DNA from: Ahaetulla prasina
Lineage: Eukaryota > Chordata > Lepidosauria > Squamata > Colubridae
Length of the DNA stretch: 64,000 bases
Direction of reading: 5' to 3'
NCBI RefSeq assembly: GCF_028640845.1
Contig: NC_080542.1
Span: 137,198,346 to 137,262,345, forward strand
The position numbers were made by a program, and so were the translations under genes. A model generated the notes under the pieces. It worked only from the letters and a program-made list of their open reading frames with translations. It did no database searches and was not told the DNA's origin. Of this stretch, positions 1 to 10,983 are shown piece by piece; position 1 is the stretch's first letter, and each line of letters starts with the position of its first letter.

Positions 1-801
1 GACCCAAACTGTATATTTTGCAAACTAGAAGACTGTTATTTTATGTTATGTGTTTTATAAGGTTTTGTATCATAGGAAGAGAGCGCTCTGCCTTAGCTGA
101 CTGCTTAGATTTGGTTGTCTTGTCATAGGAAAAGTGGAACCATAATGGAAAAAGTGATATTGAGAGAACCCCAATCTCTCTGAAAAGGATCTTCTCCACA
201 TTGGAGAAGTATTTGTGAAACAGCTCTTCCCATTCTCTTTTCCTTTCATTGCATTCCCAAAAAAACCCAAAAACAAACATCTTCCTCTTCAGGAATAATT
301 GGGGGAAAAGTGATATTCAAAATGATGACCTGTTTAGCATCTGAATTTCTGCAAATAAACGTCAAAAATGCAATTTCTGTAGGCCCATTTGCAAACTAGT
401 ATTAATTTAGTTTCAACCTATATTTGTTTCGTCTGTATTTTATACCATTCTGAATATGAATTATATTATTGAAGTAATGTTTAAGGGTATGTTGGAAAAC
501 CACTAAAATGTTTTGTCTTTAAATTATTTAAATTTTGATTGAATGATTACATGGCATAATGTTATGTGTGAATGGCCTTGGGAGACACTGGGTGGGTAGA
601 AGATGTGATGGCCAGGGAAAGTATGATAAGGGACTGGGAGTCTGCAGCTGCCTAAGGGCAGAGAAAGAAACTCAGAAAGGTCTGTTTCCTGCCTTCTCTG
701 CCTAGGAAGGCTGATATGTGCCATCAAATCTTTGCTATCCATTAGCAACCAAATGGACTTTTAATATTTAAAACTTACTGTTATATTAATAACAACACAT
801 A
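1..801. other. intron, nothing recognised
   Basis: AT-rich intronic DNA upstream of the first visible PTPRN2 exon. I see no coding exon with splice signals and no repeat family that I can name. Short open frames here look like chance. Confidence 0.5.
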
Positions 802-1127
802 GTAAAGGTAAAGATAAAGGTTCCCCTGGCACATACGTGCTAGTCGTTGCCGATTCTATGGGGCGGTGCTCATCTCCGTTTCAAAGCTGAAGAGCCAGCA
901 TGACTCAATGCCAAAGGCACACGGAACGCTGTTACCTTCCCACCAAAGGTGGTCCCTATTTTTTCTACTTGCATTTTTATGTGCTTTCGAAACTGCTAGG
1001 TTGGCAGAAGTTGGGACAAGTAACTGGAGCTCACCCTGTTACACGGCAGCACTAGGGATTCGAACTGCAGAGCTGCTGACCTTTCAATCGACAAGCTCAA
1101 CGCCTAGCCCCTGAGCCACCGCATCCC
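802..1127 (-). mobile_element. Sauria-type tRNA-derived SINE
   Basis: Read on the minus strand, this begins with a tRNA-like head that includes a B-box-like stretch (GATTCGAACTG is its complement side) and ends in the tail GAGGGGAACCTTTACC-like sequence, here starting GTAAAGGTAAAG on the plus strand. The same roughly 330-350 bp unit recurs in this window at 18412-18750, 35972-36118, 43919-44266 and 49079-49429. It resembles squamate Sauria SINEs, whose 3' tail matches the Bov-B LINE that mobilises them. An internal deletion of about 40 bp is visible compared with the 49079 copy. Confidence 0.8.
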
Positions 1128-1728
1128 ATATAACCCATAGAATGTCTTTATAAATGTGGATTTTTTCCTTCCTTCCCTTCCTCGGATTTCTTGTTATTTT
1201 TAATAAAGCAGTATTCATAACTTTTAATTCTAGGATCTTTCAGTGATCATGCAGACTGCTGATATGTTCTTTCTGTCTCTTTAGTGTATTTCTATTTCAC
1301 TTTCATGGATTTGGAATTTTCTTTGCATTTTAAGAAAGAACACAAGAATTTTTATTTTAACTAAACTTAAGATCAAGCTCCTATTATTCTGAATGCACGA
1401 AAACCAGAATGATGAAACAGTTAAGAAATTAGTGTTTCAATGGCTTCATAAATCCCTCTTTAAATATAGGAAAACTAGATACTGTAGCTAAAGTATTCCT
1501 ATGCCTAGTGAAAAATAAGCAAACAGTAAGGTATGTTTTTATATTATATATACAGGTTGAAAAGAATCAGTTGGTAAATATAACATAGGTTATCTTCTCC
1601 CTGCCCAAAGCAGAAGAATCAACTATATGCATTCTTACAGAGTTGAATGTTATAATCAACATGTTGGTTGATTGTAATGAATTATCCTAAGAATAATTCT
1701 AATGCAATTTACGTTTTTTTCCTGTTAG
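1128..1728 (+). other. PTPRN2: intron ending in a splice acceptor
   Basis: Intron sequence without a recognised repeat. It ends with a T-rich tract and TTTCCTGTTAG immediately before the coding exon at 1729, which is a good 3' splice site. Confidence 0.75.
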
Positions 1729-2182
1729 GTTGGCGACATTCCACCAAGGTCCATGATCAACTATATGATGCAGAATTCTAAAGGAAAAACACCTGCTATG
1801 ACCTATTCAGTACCTGTCCATTCAAAGTATATTGAAAACATTCCTGCAAGGACCTTCAGCAAATCACAGATGGATAAATTTCAGCTAAAACCTGAAGAAC
1901 AATTAGACAGGAAAGATCTATTGATGACCCTTAATGCATATATCACTCAGAAATTACCAACCAAAAACCTTGATGGACGTTCGTCTGTTAGCAGGACTAA
2001 AGAAACATCTCCTTATGAAAACAGGGTTAAACCTCTTCACATTGACCAATTTGATGGAATAATATCCAAAGAAAAGCTAGGAGGCTTTGAGATGAAACCA
2101 CAGTTTCTACAGAGGCCAGTATCAGGATTGGTGTCTGGATCTAGACAGAATGATTTGAAGCTTTCTCTAACTCCAATAGATG
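1729..2182 (+). CDS. PTPRN2: PTPRN2 internal exon (luminal region), 454 bp
   Basis: This is the largest coding exon in the window, 454 bp, starting in phase 0 (VGDIPPRSMINYMMQ) and ending after the first base of a codon at a GTAAGG donor. It encodes about 151 residues of the luminal ectodomain of phogrin/IA-2beta, a pseudo-phosphatase of insulin and neuroendocrine secretory granules. The segment is rich in K, S, P and T, has no cysteine, no membrane segment and no recognisable fold, which fits the poorly conserved linker between the N-terminal RESP18-homology part and the membrane-proximal domain. Assignment rests on the chain of in-phase exons leading to the conserved exon at 47264, not on this exon alone. 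The open frame continues past the donor to 2253, but that extension is mobile-element sequence. The upstream exon lies outside the window. Confidence 0.85.
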
Positions 2183-2206
2183 GTAAGGAATTCATTATCT
2201 ATGTAT

Positions 2207-2915
2207 CAGGGGTGAAATGCTCCCGGTTCAGACCGGATCGCTTGATCCAGTAGTGATGGCAGCGGGTGGTTTGGAGAACCGGCAGCAAAAATCCCTAACA
2301 CTCCCCCCCCCATGCCTAGCTGAACCGTGTGATCATCAGAGTGTTTTTTTAACTTTTAAAAGCATTTTTTCTTTGGCTGAAAAAATGCTTTTAAAAGTAA
2401 AAAAAAGCTGCTGATTATCGCACTGCTCAGCTGGGATCATCAGAGCCTTTTAAAAGCATTTTTTCTACAACCTCTTCAGCCGAAGAGTTTGTAAAAAATG
2501 CTTTTAAAAGGCTCTGGCAATCCCAGCTGAGTTGCCTGATTGTCAAAGGCATTTAAAAACATTTTTTTACAAAAAAAGGCAAAAAAAATCTTTTTAAAAG
2601 AAAAGAAAAGCCTCTGACGATCAGGCAACTCAGCTGGGATCGTCAGAAGAGCCTTTTAAAAGCATTTTTTCTACAACCTCTTCAGCCAAAGAGGTTGTAA
2701 AAAATGCTTTTAAAAGCTTCTGACGATCAGACAATTAAGCTATGATCGCCAGAGCCTTTTAAAAGCATTTTTTCTCTTCAGCTGAAGAGGTTGTAGAAAA
2801 AATGCTTTTAAAAGTAAAAAAAAAAAAAAGTTGGCCACGGCCATCCCGTCACATTATCTCCCCACCAAGCCACACCCACAGAACCGGTAGTAACAAATTT
2901 TACATTTCACCACTG
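2207..2915. mobile_element. hAT-like non-autonomous element with hairpin cluster
   Basis: The ends are imperfect inverted copies: CAGGGGTGAAATG at the left and CATTTCACCACTG at the right, typical of hAT-like MITEs, and both sides carry the ACCGG-type subterminal motif seen in other MITEs of this window. I do not see a clean 8-bp target duplication. The interior (about 2330-2825) is a run of four to five self-complementary hairpins built from a shared unit around TTTTAAAAGCATTTTTT and its complement. It starts only 24 bp after the PTPRN2 donor site at 2183. Confidence 0.65.
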
Positions 2916-3130
2916 CATGCTTTTCTTGTTTTTATTTTTGTTTCCTTTTAATTCAGTGATTTTTCAAGCTGTGTTCAGGAAACCCTGGAATTCTTTAGAA
3001 TGTATTTAAATTCAAAAATTGCTTAGCTGGAAATGTAATAATGATGCACAGGCATCTCAGAGGTTGGTATTAATGAGCTTGATGGTTTTGAGCTGCAGTA
3101 TACATTTCAGGGTGGATTTAGAGTCTAATG

Positions 3131-3265
3131 CAGTGGTCTCCAACCTTGGTCACTTTAAGACTTGTGGACTTCAACTCCCAGAGTCCCTCAGCCAGCAAAG
3201 CTGGCTGAGGAACTCTGGGAGTTGAAGTCCACAAATCTTAAAGTGACCAAGGTTGGAGACCCCTG
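3131..3265. mobile_element. palindromic hAT-like MITE, 135 bp
   Basis: A nearly perfect palindrome: the left arm, from CAGTGGTCTCCAACCTTGG, pairs with the right arm ending GGTTGGAGACCCCTG. It is flanked by perfect 8-bp direct repeats GTCTAATG at 3123-3130 and 3266-3273, the target duplication size of the hAT superfamily. Too short to encode anything. Confidence 0.88.
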
Positions 3266-3535
3266 GTCTAATGTATCACAGAGAGACTGAACAAGATTTA
3301 AGTAAAGCCTACTCCATATACACTTAAGAATCATGGCAATTACTGTGATCTTCAGTCTGCTTCAGAATTGCAGTTTCTTCAGTTAAGGACTGCAGGGTAA
3401 AATCCTAAACGGGTAGTTTGAAATTATCATCCAGGTTTGATATTCATATACAGATTTTTTTGGGGGGGGGGTTCATATTTATGAAATATATTCATATTCA
3501 TGAATATATTTATATTCATGAATATATTCATGAAA

Positions 3536-3611
3536 ATATTTTCAGATCCCTCACATCCTGGACATAAACTGTTTCAACTCCTACCCTCAAAACAACGCTA
3601 TAGAGCACTAT
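3536..3611 (+). mobile_element. L2-like LINE fragment
   Basis: This matches 60858-60920 within the better-preserved L2-like copy (C-terminal end of the RT open frame and following 3' part). It breaks off at 3611 and the family's 3' end resumes near 4351, so later insertions and deletion separate the parts. Confidence 0.7.
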
Positions 3612-3748
3612 GATATATTTATTTATTTTATTTATTTATTTTTTTAATTGTTTTTAGACTGTATTTATCTGTTTTTTAAATGCCTGTAAACCGCCCTGAG
3701 TCCTTTGGGAGATAGGGCGGTATATAAATATGAATAATAAATAAATAA
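3612..3748 (+). mobile_element. LINE/SINE 3' tail fragment
   Basis: Contains the tail signature ACCGCCCTGAGTCC followed by GGGCGGTATATAAATA and an AATAAATA-rich end. The same tail ends the LINE at 25300-25918 and the SINE at 31165-31433, and occurs on the minus strand at 38150-38235 and 55228-55487. Confidence 0.65.
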
Positions 3749-4350
3749 AATTTATTTTGTCACAACATCATACAAAAAGATATATATATATATAGGAATA
3801 TATATATATATATATATATACATATATAGGAATATATATATATATATAGGAAGAAGAAAAGAAAAACAATAGGACAGGAACGGTAGGCACGTTTGTGCGC
3901 TTATGCACGCCCCTTATGGTCCTCTTAGGAATGGGGTGAGGTCAATAGTAGAAAGTTTTTGGTTAAAGCTTTTAGGATTATGGGAAGAGACCACAGAGTC
4001 AGGTAAAGTATTCCAAGCACTGATGATTCTGTTGCAGAAGTCATATTTTCTGCAATCTAGATTAAAGCGGTTTACATTAAGTTTAAATCTATTGGTTGCC
4101 CTTGTATTATTGCAATTAAAGCTGAAGTAGTCTTTAACAGGAAGGACATTACAATAGATGATTCTGTGAGTTAAACTTAGGTCTTGTCGAAGGCGACGGA
4201 GTTCCAAGTTTTCTAAGCCTAGGATTTCAAGTCTGGTGGGATAAGGTATTTTGTTGTTTTCAGAGGAATGGAGAACTCTTCTTGTAAAATATTTCTGGAC
4301 ACGTTCAATTGTATTGATGTCAGAGAAGTGGTGAGGGTTCCAAACAGGTG
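3749..4350 (-). mobile_element. CR1-L3-like LINE 3' fragment
   Basis: The minus-strand frame at 3914-4207 encodes the C-terminal end of a non-LTR polyprotein (motifs RLRQDLSLTHRI, DCRKYDFCNR, WNTLPDSVVS, STIDLTPFLRG), followed by a short 3' end with a GACAAAATAAA-type tail on the minus strand. At least eight other copies of the same family lie in this window. 5'-truncated, with no catalytic domain left. Confidence 0.8.
3779..3850. repeat. TA-rich dinucleotide repeat
   Basis: Interrupted (TA)n tract, with TATAGGAATA interruptions, lying at the 3' end of a minus-strand CR1-L3-like LINE fragment. Confidence 0.85.
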
Positions 4351-4495
4351 ATATATATCAATATTGATATATTGACCATCATTTGTGTTGTAAATGTTGT
4401 ACCTTGATGAAGGTATCTTTTCTTTTATGTACACTGAGAGCATATGCACCAAGACAAATTCCTTGTGTGTCCAATCACACTTGGCCAATAAAAAA
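4351..4495 (+). mobile_element. L2-like LINE 3' end
   Basis: About 145 bp nearly identical to the last part of the L2-like copies ending at 61250 (plus) and 6324 (minus), including GGCCAATAAAAA just before the pentanucleotide array. Only the 3' untranslated end is present. Confidence 0.8.
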
Positions 4496-4575
4496 ATTCT
4501 ATTCTATTCTATTCTATTCTATTCTATTCTATTCTATTCTATTCTATTCTATTCTATTCTATTCTATTCTATTCT
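4496..4575 (+). repeat. (ATTCT)n microsatellite, 16 units
   Basis: A pure pentanucleotide array of 16 units (AATAG class) that continues directly from the L2-like LINE 3' end. It is the LINE tail itself, expanded. Confidence 0.95.
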
Positions 4576-5743
4576 AAATCTCCTCAGGTATATTGTATTG
4601 TAATGGAATGGGCTCTTGTACTCCACATTGAATTATGGCAAGTCAGGGAAATCCTAGTCACCCATCCTTCTTGTAGAACTTTTTGGAACCATAGGTTGAT
4701 GCTCCAATAATACGTGTGGACATTGAGAAGTTTATTTTCTTCAAATTGACATAACTTGTTGGTGACACATTAATTCCTTTGTAGCAGCTTGGAGTATTAC
4801 ATAGCCATGTTTTGATGTATCTTTTCTTTACCCATCTCCTTTGTACTGTACGCTTTCATTTTCTTTTGCTGTGAAAGCACAAAATCAATTGAAGTGTTCT
4901 CTTTAGTGAGAAGAAAGCCCGGTGAGGACATGCCTAAAGTGACAGCATTCATGGCGAGGCACCTGTCTGATAATAGCTTTCAAAAGCAAAATGGAATGTA
5001 AATGCCGGCTCAGGTGACACCGCACATCTCTGGAATAGGTCTACCGTTAAAGCAAACTATACCCATGCTGGTTTCATTATCATGTACGGTCGTCTTTCAC
5101 CTTTCTTGGCAGGAGCCTACATAGAGCTGGGTACTTAATGGTTACAGAGAATAATGTGCAGCAAAATGTATTGGATTTTGCCTATTGGACTTCCATAGGC
5201 ATAATGAAACCTGATAAAACTTTTTGTGGTTTTTAAATCCAGTACTGTGAATGCATTACAAAAAAACAACACCTTTTAATTCTTTTGTTTTGTAAATTTG
5301 GACTTTCATTGCTGCAAATGGGGGAGATTTTAACATTTCCTTCATTCAATTACATATTCATTTTTAAGATGATTCACATACCAAATATTCCCAGTTCTTT
5401 TTGCCAGTTTTTAAAAATCTTATATATGGAGTATATATATGTATGTATGGAGTATTTTTCAGAACTATTGCTATTTATGTCACAAAGCTACAGTTTTTGG
5501 TTTTGGTTTTTACTTTGGAGAAAGACTTTTTCATAATAGCAGGAATACAGTACATCCTTTGGTAGAGAGAACTAGGTTTTACATACAGGTATCAGTTACT
5601 TTTAATAAGAGGTTTATCTCTGGGAGATGTTGCTTTAATGGACTGCGTCCAGTGAGTGCTCAGAGGTTGAGACAGCACATTATAGGCAAAGAAGACCCCC
5701 CCCCTCTATTTTGGTTTTACATATTCAATTAGAAAGACCTGCT
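4576..5743. other. intron, nothing recognised
   Basis: No exon with splice signals and no nameable repeat. Open frames around 5285-5732 lack family signatures or repeated copies and look like chance. Confidence 0.45.
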
Positions 5744-5751
5744 GTTTAGTG

Positions 5752-6153
5752 CAGTGGTCACCAACTGGTGGTCCATGGACCACTGGTTGTCTGCGAGAAA
5801 ATTTTGGTGGTCCGCAGAAAAATTATTTGCATTTTTTATATTGCACTAAATCAGGGGTCCTCAAACTATGGACTCTTTCTCATGGTGGCTGCTTAGCTCC
5901 AACAACTGCTACCTGTTGGGGCCCTAAAGAGCCCGAGCGAGCAGGTAAGGAGTGGCTGGGAAGGGAGGGGCGAGTAGACACTGGCGAGGCGCCCCTTGAT
6001 ATGAATGGCATCAAATTGGCCATGCCCACCCAGTCACATGACCACTTAGCCACACCCACCCAGCCGGTCATTAGGCAGATCGTATTAGTGGTCTGCGGGA
6101 TTGAAAATTATGAATTTAGTGGTCCTTGAGGTCCAAAAGGTTGGTGACCACTG
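5752..6153. mobile_element. hAT-like element, 402 bp, perfect target duplication
   Basis: Ends CAGTGGTCACCAAC and GTTGGTGACCACTG are perfect inverted repeats, and the element is flanked by perfect 8-bp direct repeats GTTTAGTG (5744-5751 and 6154-6161). Related copies at 22065-22466 (402 bp) and 31105-32125 (1,021 bp) share the interior around GGCTGCTTAGCTCCAACAAC. No transposase is encoded. Confidence 0.92.
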
Positions 6154-6287
6154 GTTTAGTGGACTCTGGAGTTGGGCCGTTGGCCATTCATTTTGTGTTT
6201 CATTTCTTTCCCTTTATTTTTATTTTGCTTGAGATTGCAACTTTGCTTTGCTATATAGATTATGAGATTTGCGGGATGGACTAGAGA

Positions 6288-7706
6288 GATAGAATAGAAT
6301 AGAATAGAATAGAATAGAATTTTATTGGCCAAGTGTGATTGGACACACAAGGAATTTGTCTTGGTGCATATGCTCTCAGTGTACATAAAAGAAAAGAAAA
6401 GATACGTTCATCAAGGTACAACATTTACAACACAATTGATGATCAATATATCAATATAAATCATAAGGATTGCCAGCAACAAGTTATAGTCATACAGTCA
6501 TAAGTGGAAAGAGATTGGTGATGGGAACTATGAAACGATTAATAGTAGTGCAGATTCAGTAAATAGTCTGACAGTGTTGAGGGAATTATTTGTTTAGCAG
6601 AGTGATGGCCTTCGGGAAAAAACTGTTCTTGTGTCTAGTTGTTCTGGTGTGTAGTGCTCTATAGCGTCGTTTTGAGGGTAGGAGTTGAAACAGTTTATGT
6701 CCAGGATGCAAGGGATCTGCAAATATTTTCACGACCCTCTTCTTGATTCGTGCAGTATACAGGTCCTCAATGGAAGGCAGGTTGGTAGCAATTATTTTTC
6801 TGCAGTTCTAATTATCCTCTGAAGTCTGTGTTTTTCTTGTTGGGTTGCAGAACCGAACCAGACAGTTATAGAGGTGCAAATGACAGACTCAATAATTCCT
6901 CTGTAGAATTGGATCAGCAGCTCCTTGGGCAGTTTGAGCTTACTGAGTTGGCGCAGAAAGAACATTCTTTGTTGTCCTTTTTTAATGATGTTTTTGATGT
7001 TAGCTGTCCATTTGAGATCTTGCGATATGATAGAACCCAGAAATTTGAAGGTTTCTACTGTTGATACTGTGTTGTCAAGTATTGTGAGAGGTGGAAGTAT
7101 GGAAGGGTTTTTCCTAAAGTCTACCACCATTTCTACGGTTTTGAGTGTGTTCAGTTCCAGATTGTTTTGGTTGCACCACAAGGCTAGTCGTTCGACCTCT
7201 CCTATATATGCGGATTCGTCATTGTCTCGAATGAGACCAATCACTGTTGTGTCAACTGCGAACTTCAGTAGCTTAACAAATGGATCATTGGAGATGCAGT
7301 CATTGGTATACAGAGAGAAGAGAAGTGGGGAGAGCACACAGCCTTGGGGGGCTCCTGTGCTAATTGTACAGGTATTTGATGTGATCTTGCTTAGCTTCAC
7401 CTGCTGCTTCCTGTTTGTTAGGAAGCTTGTGATCCACTTACAAGTCTGTTCCGGTACCTGTAGCTGGTTTTGCTTAGTTAGAAGGATGTCTGGAATGATG
7501 GTATTGAATGCTGAACTAAAGTCTACAAAAAGGACCCTTGCATAGGTCTTTGGAGACTCAAGATGTTGTAGGATGTAGTGCAGAGCCATATTAACAGCAT
7601 CATCTGTTGATCTATTTGCTCGGTATGCAAATTGCAAGGGGTCTAAGAGTGGATTCGTGATGGTTTTCAGGTAGGAAAGCACTAGCCTTTCAAAGGTTAA
7701 GGCCTA
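6288..7706 (-). mobile_element. L2-like LINE, 5'-truncated, 1.4 kb
   Basis: Starts on the plus strand with an AGAAT pentanucleotide tail (6288-6323), then the conserved LINE 3' untranslated end and the RT open frame. A fuller inverted relative is at 60321-61335. The left half is about 500 bp of 3' untranslated and C-terminal sequence with breaks; the right half is the intact RT frame described separately. Confidence 0.88.
6792..7682 (-). pseudogene. reverse transcriptase fragment of L2-like LINE
   Basis: An uninterrupted 296-codon frame covering the RT palm and thumb of a CR1/L2-superfamily non-LTR element. Visible motifs in order: DPLQFAYRANRSTDDAVN (about residue 15), VDFSSAFNTI (about 52), TGAPQGCVLSPLLFSLYTND (about 110) and the catalytic-site region FAVDTTVIGLI (about 143), then a thumb region ending in LQRIIRTAEK. 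The usual FADD catalytic box reads FAVD, so the first catalytic aspartate is replaced by valine and the enzyme should be dead. There is no endonuclease domain because the copy is 5'-truncated, and the remaining C-terminal codons are separated by a stop. The frame looks host-irrelevant. Confidence 0.85.
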
Positions 7707-8689
7707 ATAGAAAATAAGAAAAAAAAAAGGGAATGGGAATGAAACACCTAGGTTATTTTAGACAAGCTAGGATACTTGTAACATAAATTGAACCAATGCT
7801 ACAAATGAGCAAAATCTATAAAGAAATACTAACATTTATTTTAATAAGCCTATGTTTGACCTATAAATGTTTGAGGTAGCATTGTGAGCTTTTCCTAATT
7901 GATCCTATTTTACAAGAAGCTGCTAGTTTCAGAGCACATTTTCAGAATTCTTATCTTTGAATTCAATATCCAGTATAAGGGATGTTGTGCTGGTTTCTAA
8001 GATGGCTGAGATTTATGTAGTGGGCTTAAAAAGACTGCTATGAGAGCTCTGATTTAGGAATAGATTTGTGTGTGGCCTTTACTATTTTTATAAATAACTC
8101 ATGATGCCGAACTAATACTCCTTCCTTGATCTGTTTTGCCCACAATAACCTTGTGTGGTGAGTTGAGCTGAGAGATTGACAGCCCCAAAAACACCCAACT
8201 AACTTTCATTCCTAAGGAAGACTAGAACTAAAATCTCCTGAAGTCTACCTTGGTCCCTTAACTATTAAACAAACTGGCACAATTACTATCGGTATATGTC
8301 TAATGGATTAATATCAAATTGTTTAATTATATCAACATTGACTATGATAATCTTACCAGGCAACATTTTAGAATTCGTAGTTAGAAACCATCTGAACTAA
8401 GTTTACTAAGTCAAATACTTAGAATTTGACTTCCTGATTCAGAGTCCTTTCTTGAATGTGTGAAAGGAAATTTAAAATCATATGCTTAGGATGTGAAACC
8501 CAAAGTGGAGGAAAAAGAGGGAGAAAGGGAACCCAAGTAAAAATTGCACAATATTCAGGGATATATTTATCTTTAAAATGGCTGTGGTAGCATTACATAT
8601 ACAGAATTAACTTAACCCATGATGGAGATTCATATAATACTGTGTTTCTACAAAAAGAAGACTGGGTCTTATTTTCTTTTGACCAACGA
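7707..8689. other. intron, nothing recognised
   Basis: AT-rich sequence without exon signals or nameable repeats. Confidence 0.45.
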
Positions 8690-8749
8690 AAAAATGGCTG
8701 GGCCATCTTTTTGGAGGGTTCTAATTATTGTCTCACATCTCAGTGGTGG

Positions 8750-8960
8750 CACTGACAGCGCTGCCCAGCAGAAGCCCGCTGCTGGGTCACTTCTTCTGCG
8801 GCCACTTGCCACCATTTGCATGCATCACCCCGCCCTCCATTTTGTTTTAAGATGCCTGCCGGCAGGCATCTACAACCAATAACAGAGCTCCAGATCAATC
8901 TGGAGCTCTGATATTGGCTGCAGGTAATAGATGCCGGTAGGCTTTAGTACATTGTGTGAA
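8750..8960. repeat. nested short inverted repeats (possible MITE)
   Basis: Contains GATGCCTGCCGGCAGGCATC (a 20-bp perfect palindrome at 8850-8869) and, just after, GAGCTCCAGAT paired with ATCTGGAGCTC around a 3-bp loop, within a locally GC-rich block. The structure resembles the interior of a foldback MITE, but I see no terminal repeats or target duplication. Confidence 0.45.
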
Positions 8961-9090
8961 CACCAACTACCGGTAAATATCTTCTTCCTTCTCATTTCCT
9001 GATATAGATTCAAATTAACACATTTTTATATTTAAATATAATGAATATTAATATTTCTTTCATCTTGATTATAAATTCATGTCTAAGTAA

Positions 9091-9689
9091 GTTTTTTTTC
9101 CTTTCTTTTTTTCAAGTTTTATTAGATTTTTATTTTTAAGTATACATCAATATCAATACATGAACAGTATGGCCCCTGGGTGTAATTCATTTTGATACAA
9201 AAATCAATAATGATAATCATAATAGTTGTTATATTAATCAAATTTATATAATCCTAGCATTAATATACATGGTTTTTTAAAGTAGTTATTCAATATTTCA
9301 GTATTCCATTTTAATACCAATGATATTATAAGAATACATGCAATTATTACTTGCATTCTGTTATATAAAAATTATATCTTCTAATATTCCCCCCATTTCT
9401 TATTTCTACCTCTATTCTAACTTCTAATCAGGTTACCAATGCTAATCCTAGTATCAATACAGATGCTTATATTAAGACATAACCCTTCATTATTTGGTTG
9501 TTCAAAGTCACAATACATCATTCAAGTACTAGTCTTCTTATTTCTAGTCTAACATACCTAATAATCCCATCTTTCAACTTCCAATCTTTCTGTCTAACTA
9601 TTGTTTTATATAAAGATGTGTATTCTTATTTCTGTCTTTATTCAAATTTCTAATCAGGCTATCATTATATTAGAATGTATGTATGTATG

Positions 9690-9726
<37 letters not shown>

Positions 9727-10983
9727 TTTATCTCTATCAACATCTGTATCTTCACCATTCAGACTGAATATTTCTCCCATCTCTATTCTCTTAAATCTCT
9801 TAAAGTGCTTTTCCCTTGGTTTATTTCATCAGTCATTATCTTTGATCTTCATTCATTATCAGTTGTAGCATATTTTCTATTTTCCCATATATGCCTTGCA
9901 TTAGGTACTTATCTCTCAGTGATTTTTTTCCATAGTACCCCTAATTTGAAATATTTGAAACATCAGTGCCATTTCTCTTGAAATCTCACTCATTTCCCTC
10001 TAATGGAGCATCTTGTCTTAATTTAATAAATCCCGCTCTTACTCTAATTCAAAAACAATATATTCCAGTTCAATGTTACTCCTCAGAAAGTTCAATAATC
10101 ATAGTTCTTTACATCTCAAGATTATTAATCAATTCCATTTGAGTAGTCCAGGAAGCTTCTGCAAATCAAAAGTCACTTTGCTTTACTTAAAAATCTTCCT
10201 TATTCTCACAATAAAGTGTCCAGTAATCATAAAGTAACTAGTTATAGAACAGTAAGTGTCACCACAATCTTCCAGATGAATGTTGTTTATTTCTCTCATC
10301 AAAATTTTTTCTAAACTTGTAGGGGATTGGTATATTCCATTCACTGTAGATGGCGTCCTTAGCTTAGGTTTCAGTGTTGTTTCCAGTCTTCTAAATTTAA
10401 TTAATCCAAATTTAATTCAGTTTATGGAAGCAAAGTTGGCTATTCAAGTAGATTCAGGTAGATAGTTTCAGCATTTTATAATGCCTTTCCAAAACAATGC
10501 CTGCCCAATTTAAAAGTCCAATTTTCTATGTTTTAAAAGGTCTTTAGCTTTTCTCCCCTTAGTTCCTTTCAGGTCTAGGATTTTTCTCTCTATGGTTGTT
10601 TGCTGCTTTGAAAAATAGTTCTAAGAGTCTTTTTTCCTGGCTTTTGCTCTTTCTTTTTTTCTTTAAAGTTAGGGTCTAAATAAAAAGGAATCTTCTCACC
10701 CAGCTCCAATCACTGTTCACCTGCACCACTCCTGCACAGTTCTTTGTTGCCTCGGCTGTCCCAGCTTCATGGCAGCCATGATGGGTGCCTCTTCTCATCG
10801 AGGGAGAGGGAGGAAGCCCTGAGTCCAGAAGGAGAGATGTTGCTCTCCATGGCCACTCCTCTTTTCACCACTCCTACAGGGTGACTTTAGCTCTTTTTGG
10901 AGCCCTCCAACAGGAAGAACTTGGTGTGGGAGTATGGAGACCCCCTCCTCACATTTGATAGTGCTGCAATGTCTAAGTAAGTC
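9091..10983 (-). mobile_element. L1-like long non-coding retroposon, 1.9 kb
   Basis: Flanked by 13-bp direct repeats CATGTCTAAGTAA (9078-9090 and 10984-10996), the length expected for target-primed reverse transcription. On the minus strand it ends in CTAATAAAACTTG plus an A-rich tail, so it has a polyadenylation signal, and its 5' end is a GC-rich leader of about 300 bp containing ATGGCTGCCATG. No long frame is present. It resembles the 5' leader of reptile L1-type elements with the coding region missing; the same class recurs at 58995-62338. Confidence 0.65.
9692..9722. repeat. (AC)n microsatellite
   Basis: About 15 AC units preceded by four GTAT units, inside the L1-like retroposon. Confidence 0.95.

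Noticed and set aside
2183..2253. Extension of the 454-bp PTPRN2 exon to the stop at 2253
   Set aside because: A good GTAAGG donor lies at 2183 and the extension enters a hAT-like element; the next exon chains in phase from 2182.
2325..2825. CRISPR-like repeated units
   Set aside because: The repeats are paired inverted arms in a eukaryotic MITE, not direct repeats with unique spacers.
4383..4603. Frame with repeated ILFYS peptide
   Set aside because: Product of the (ATTCT)n LINE tail.
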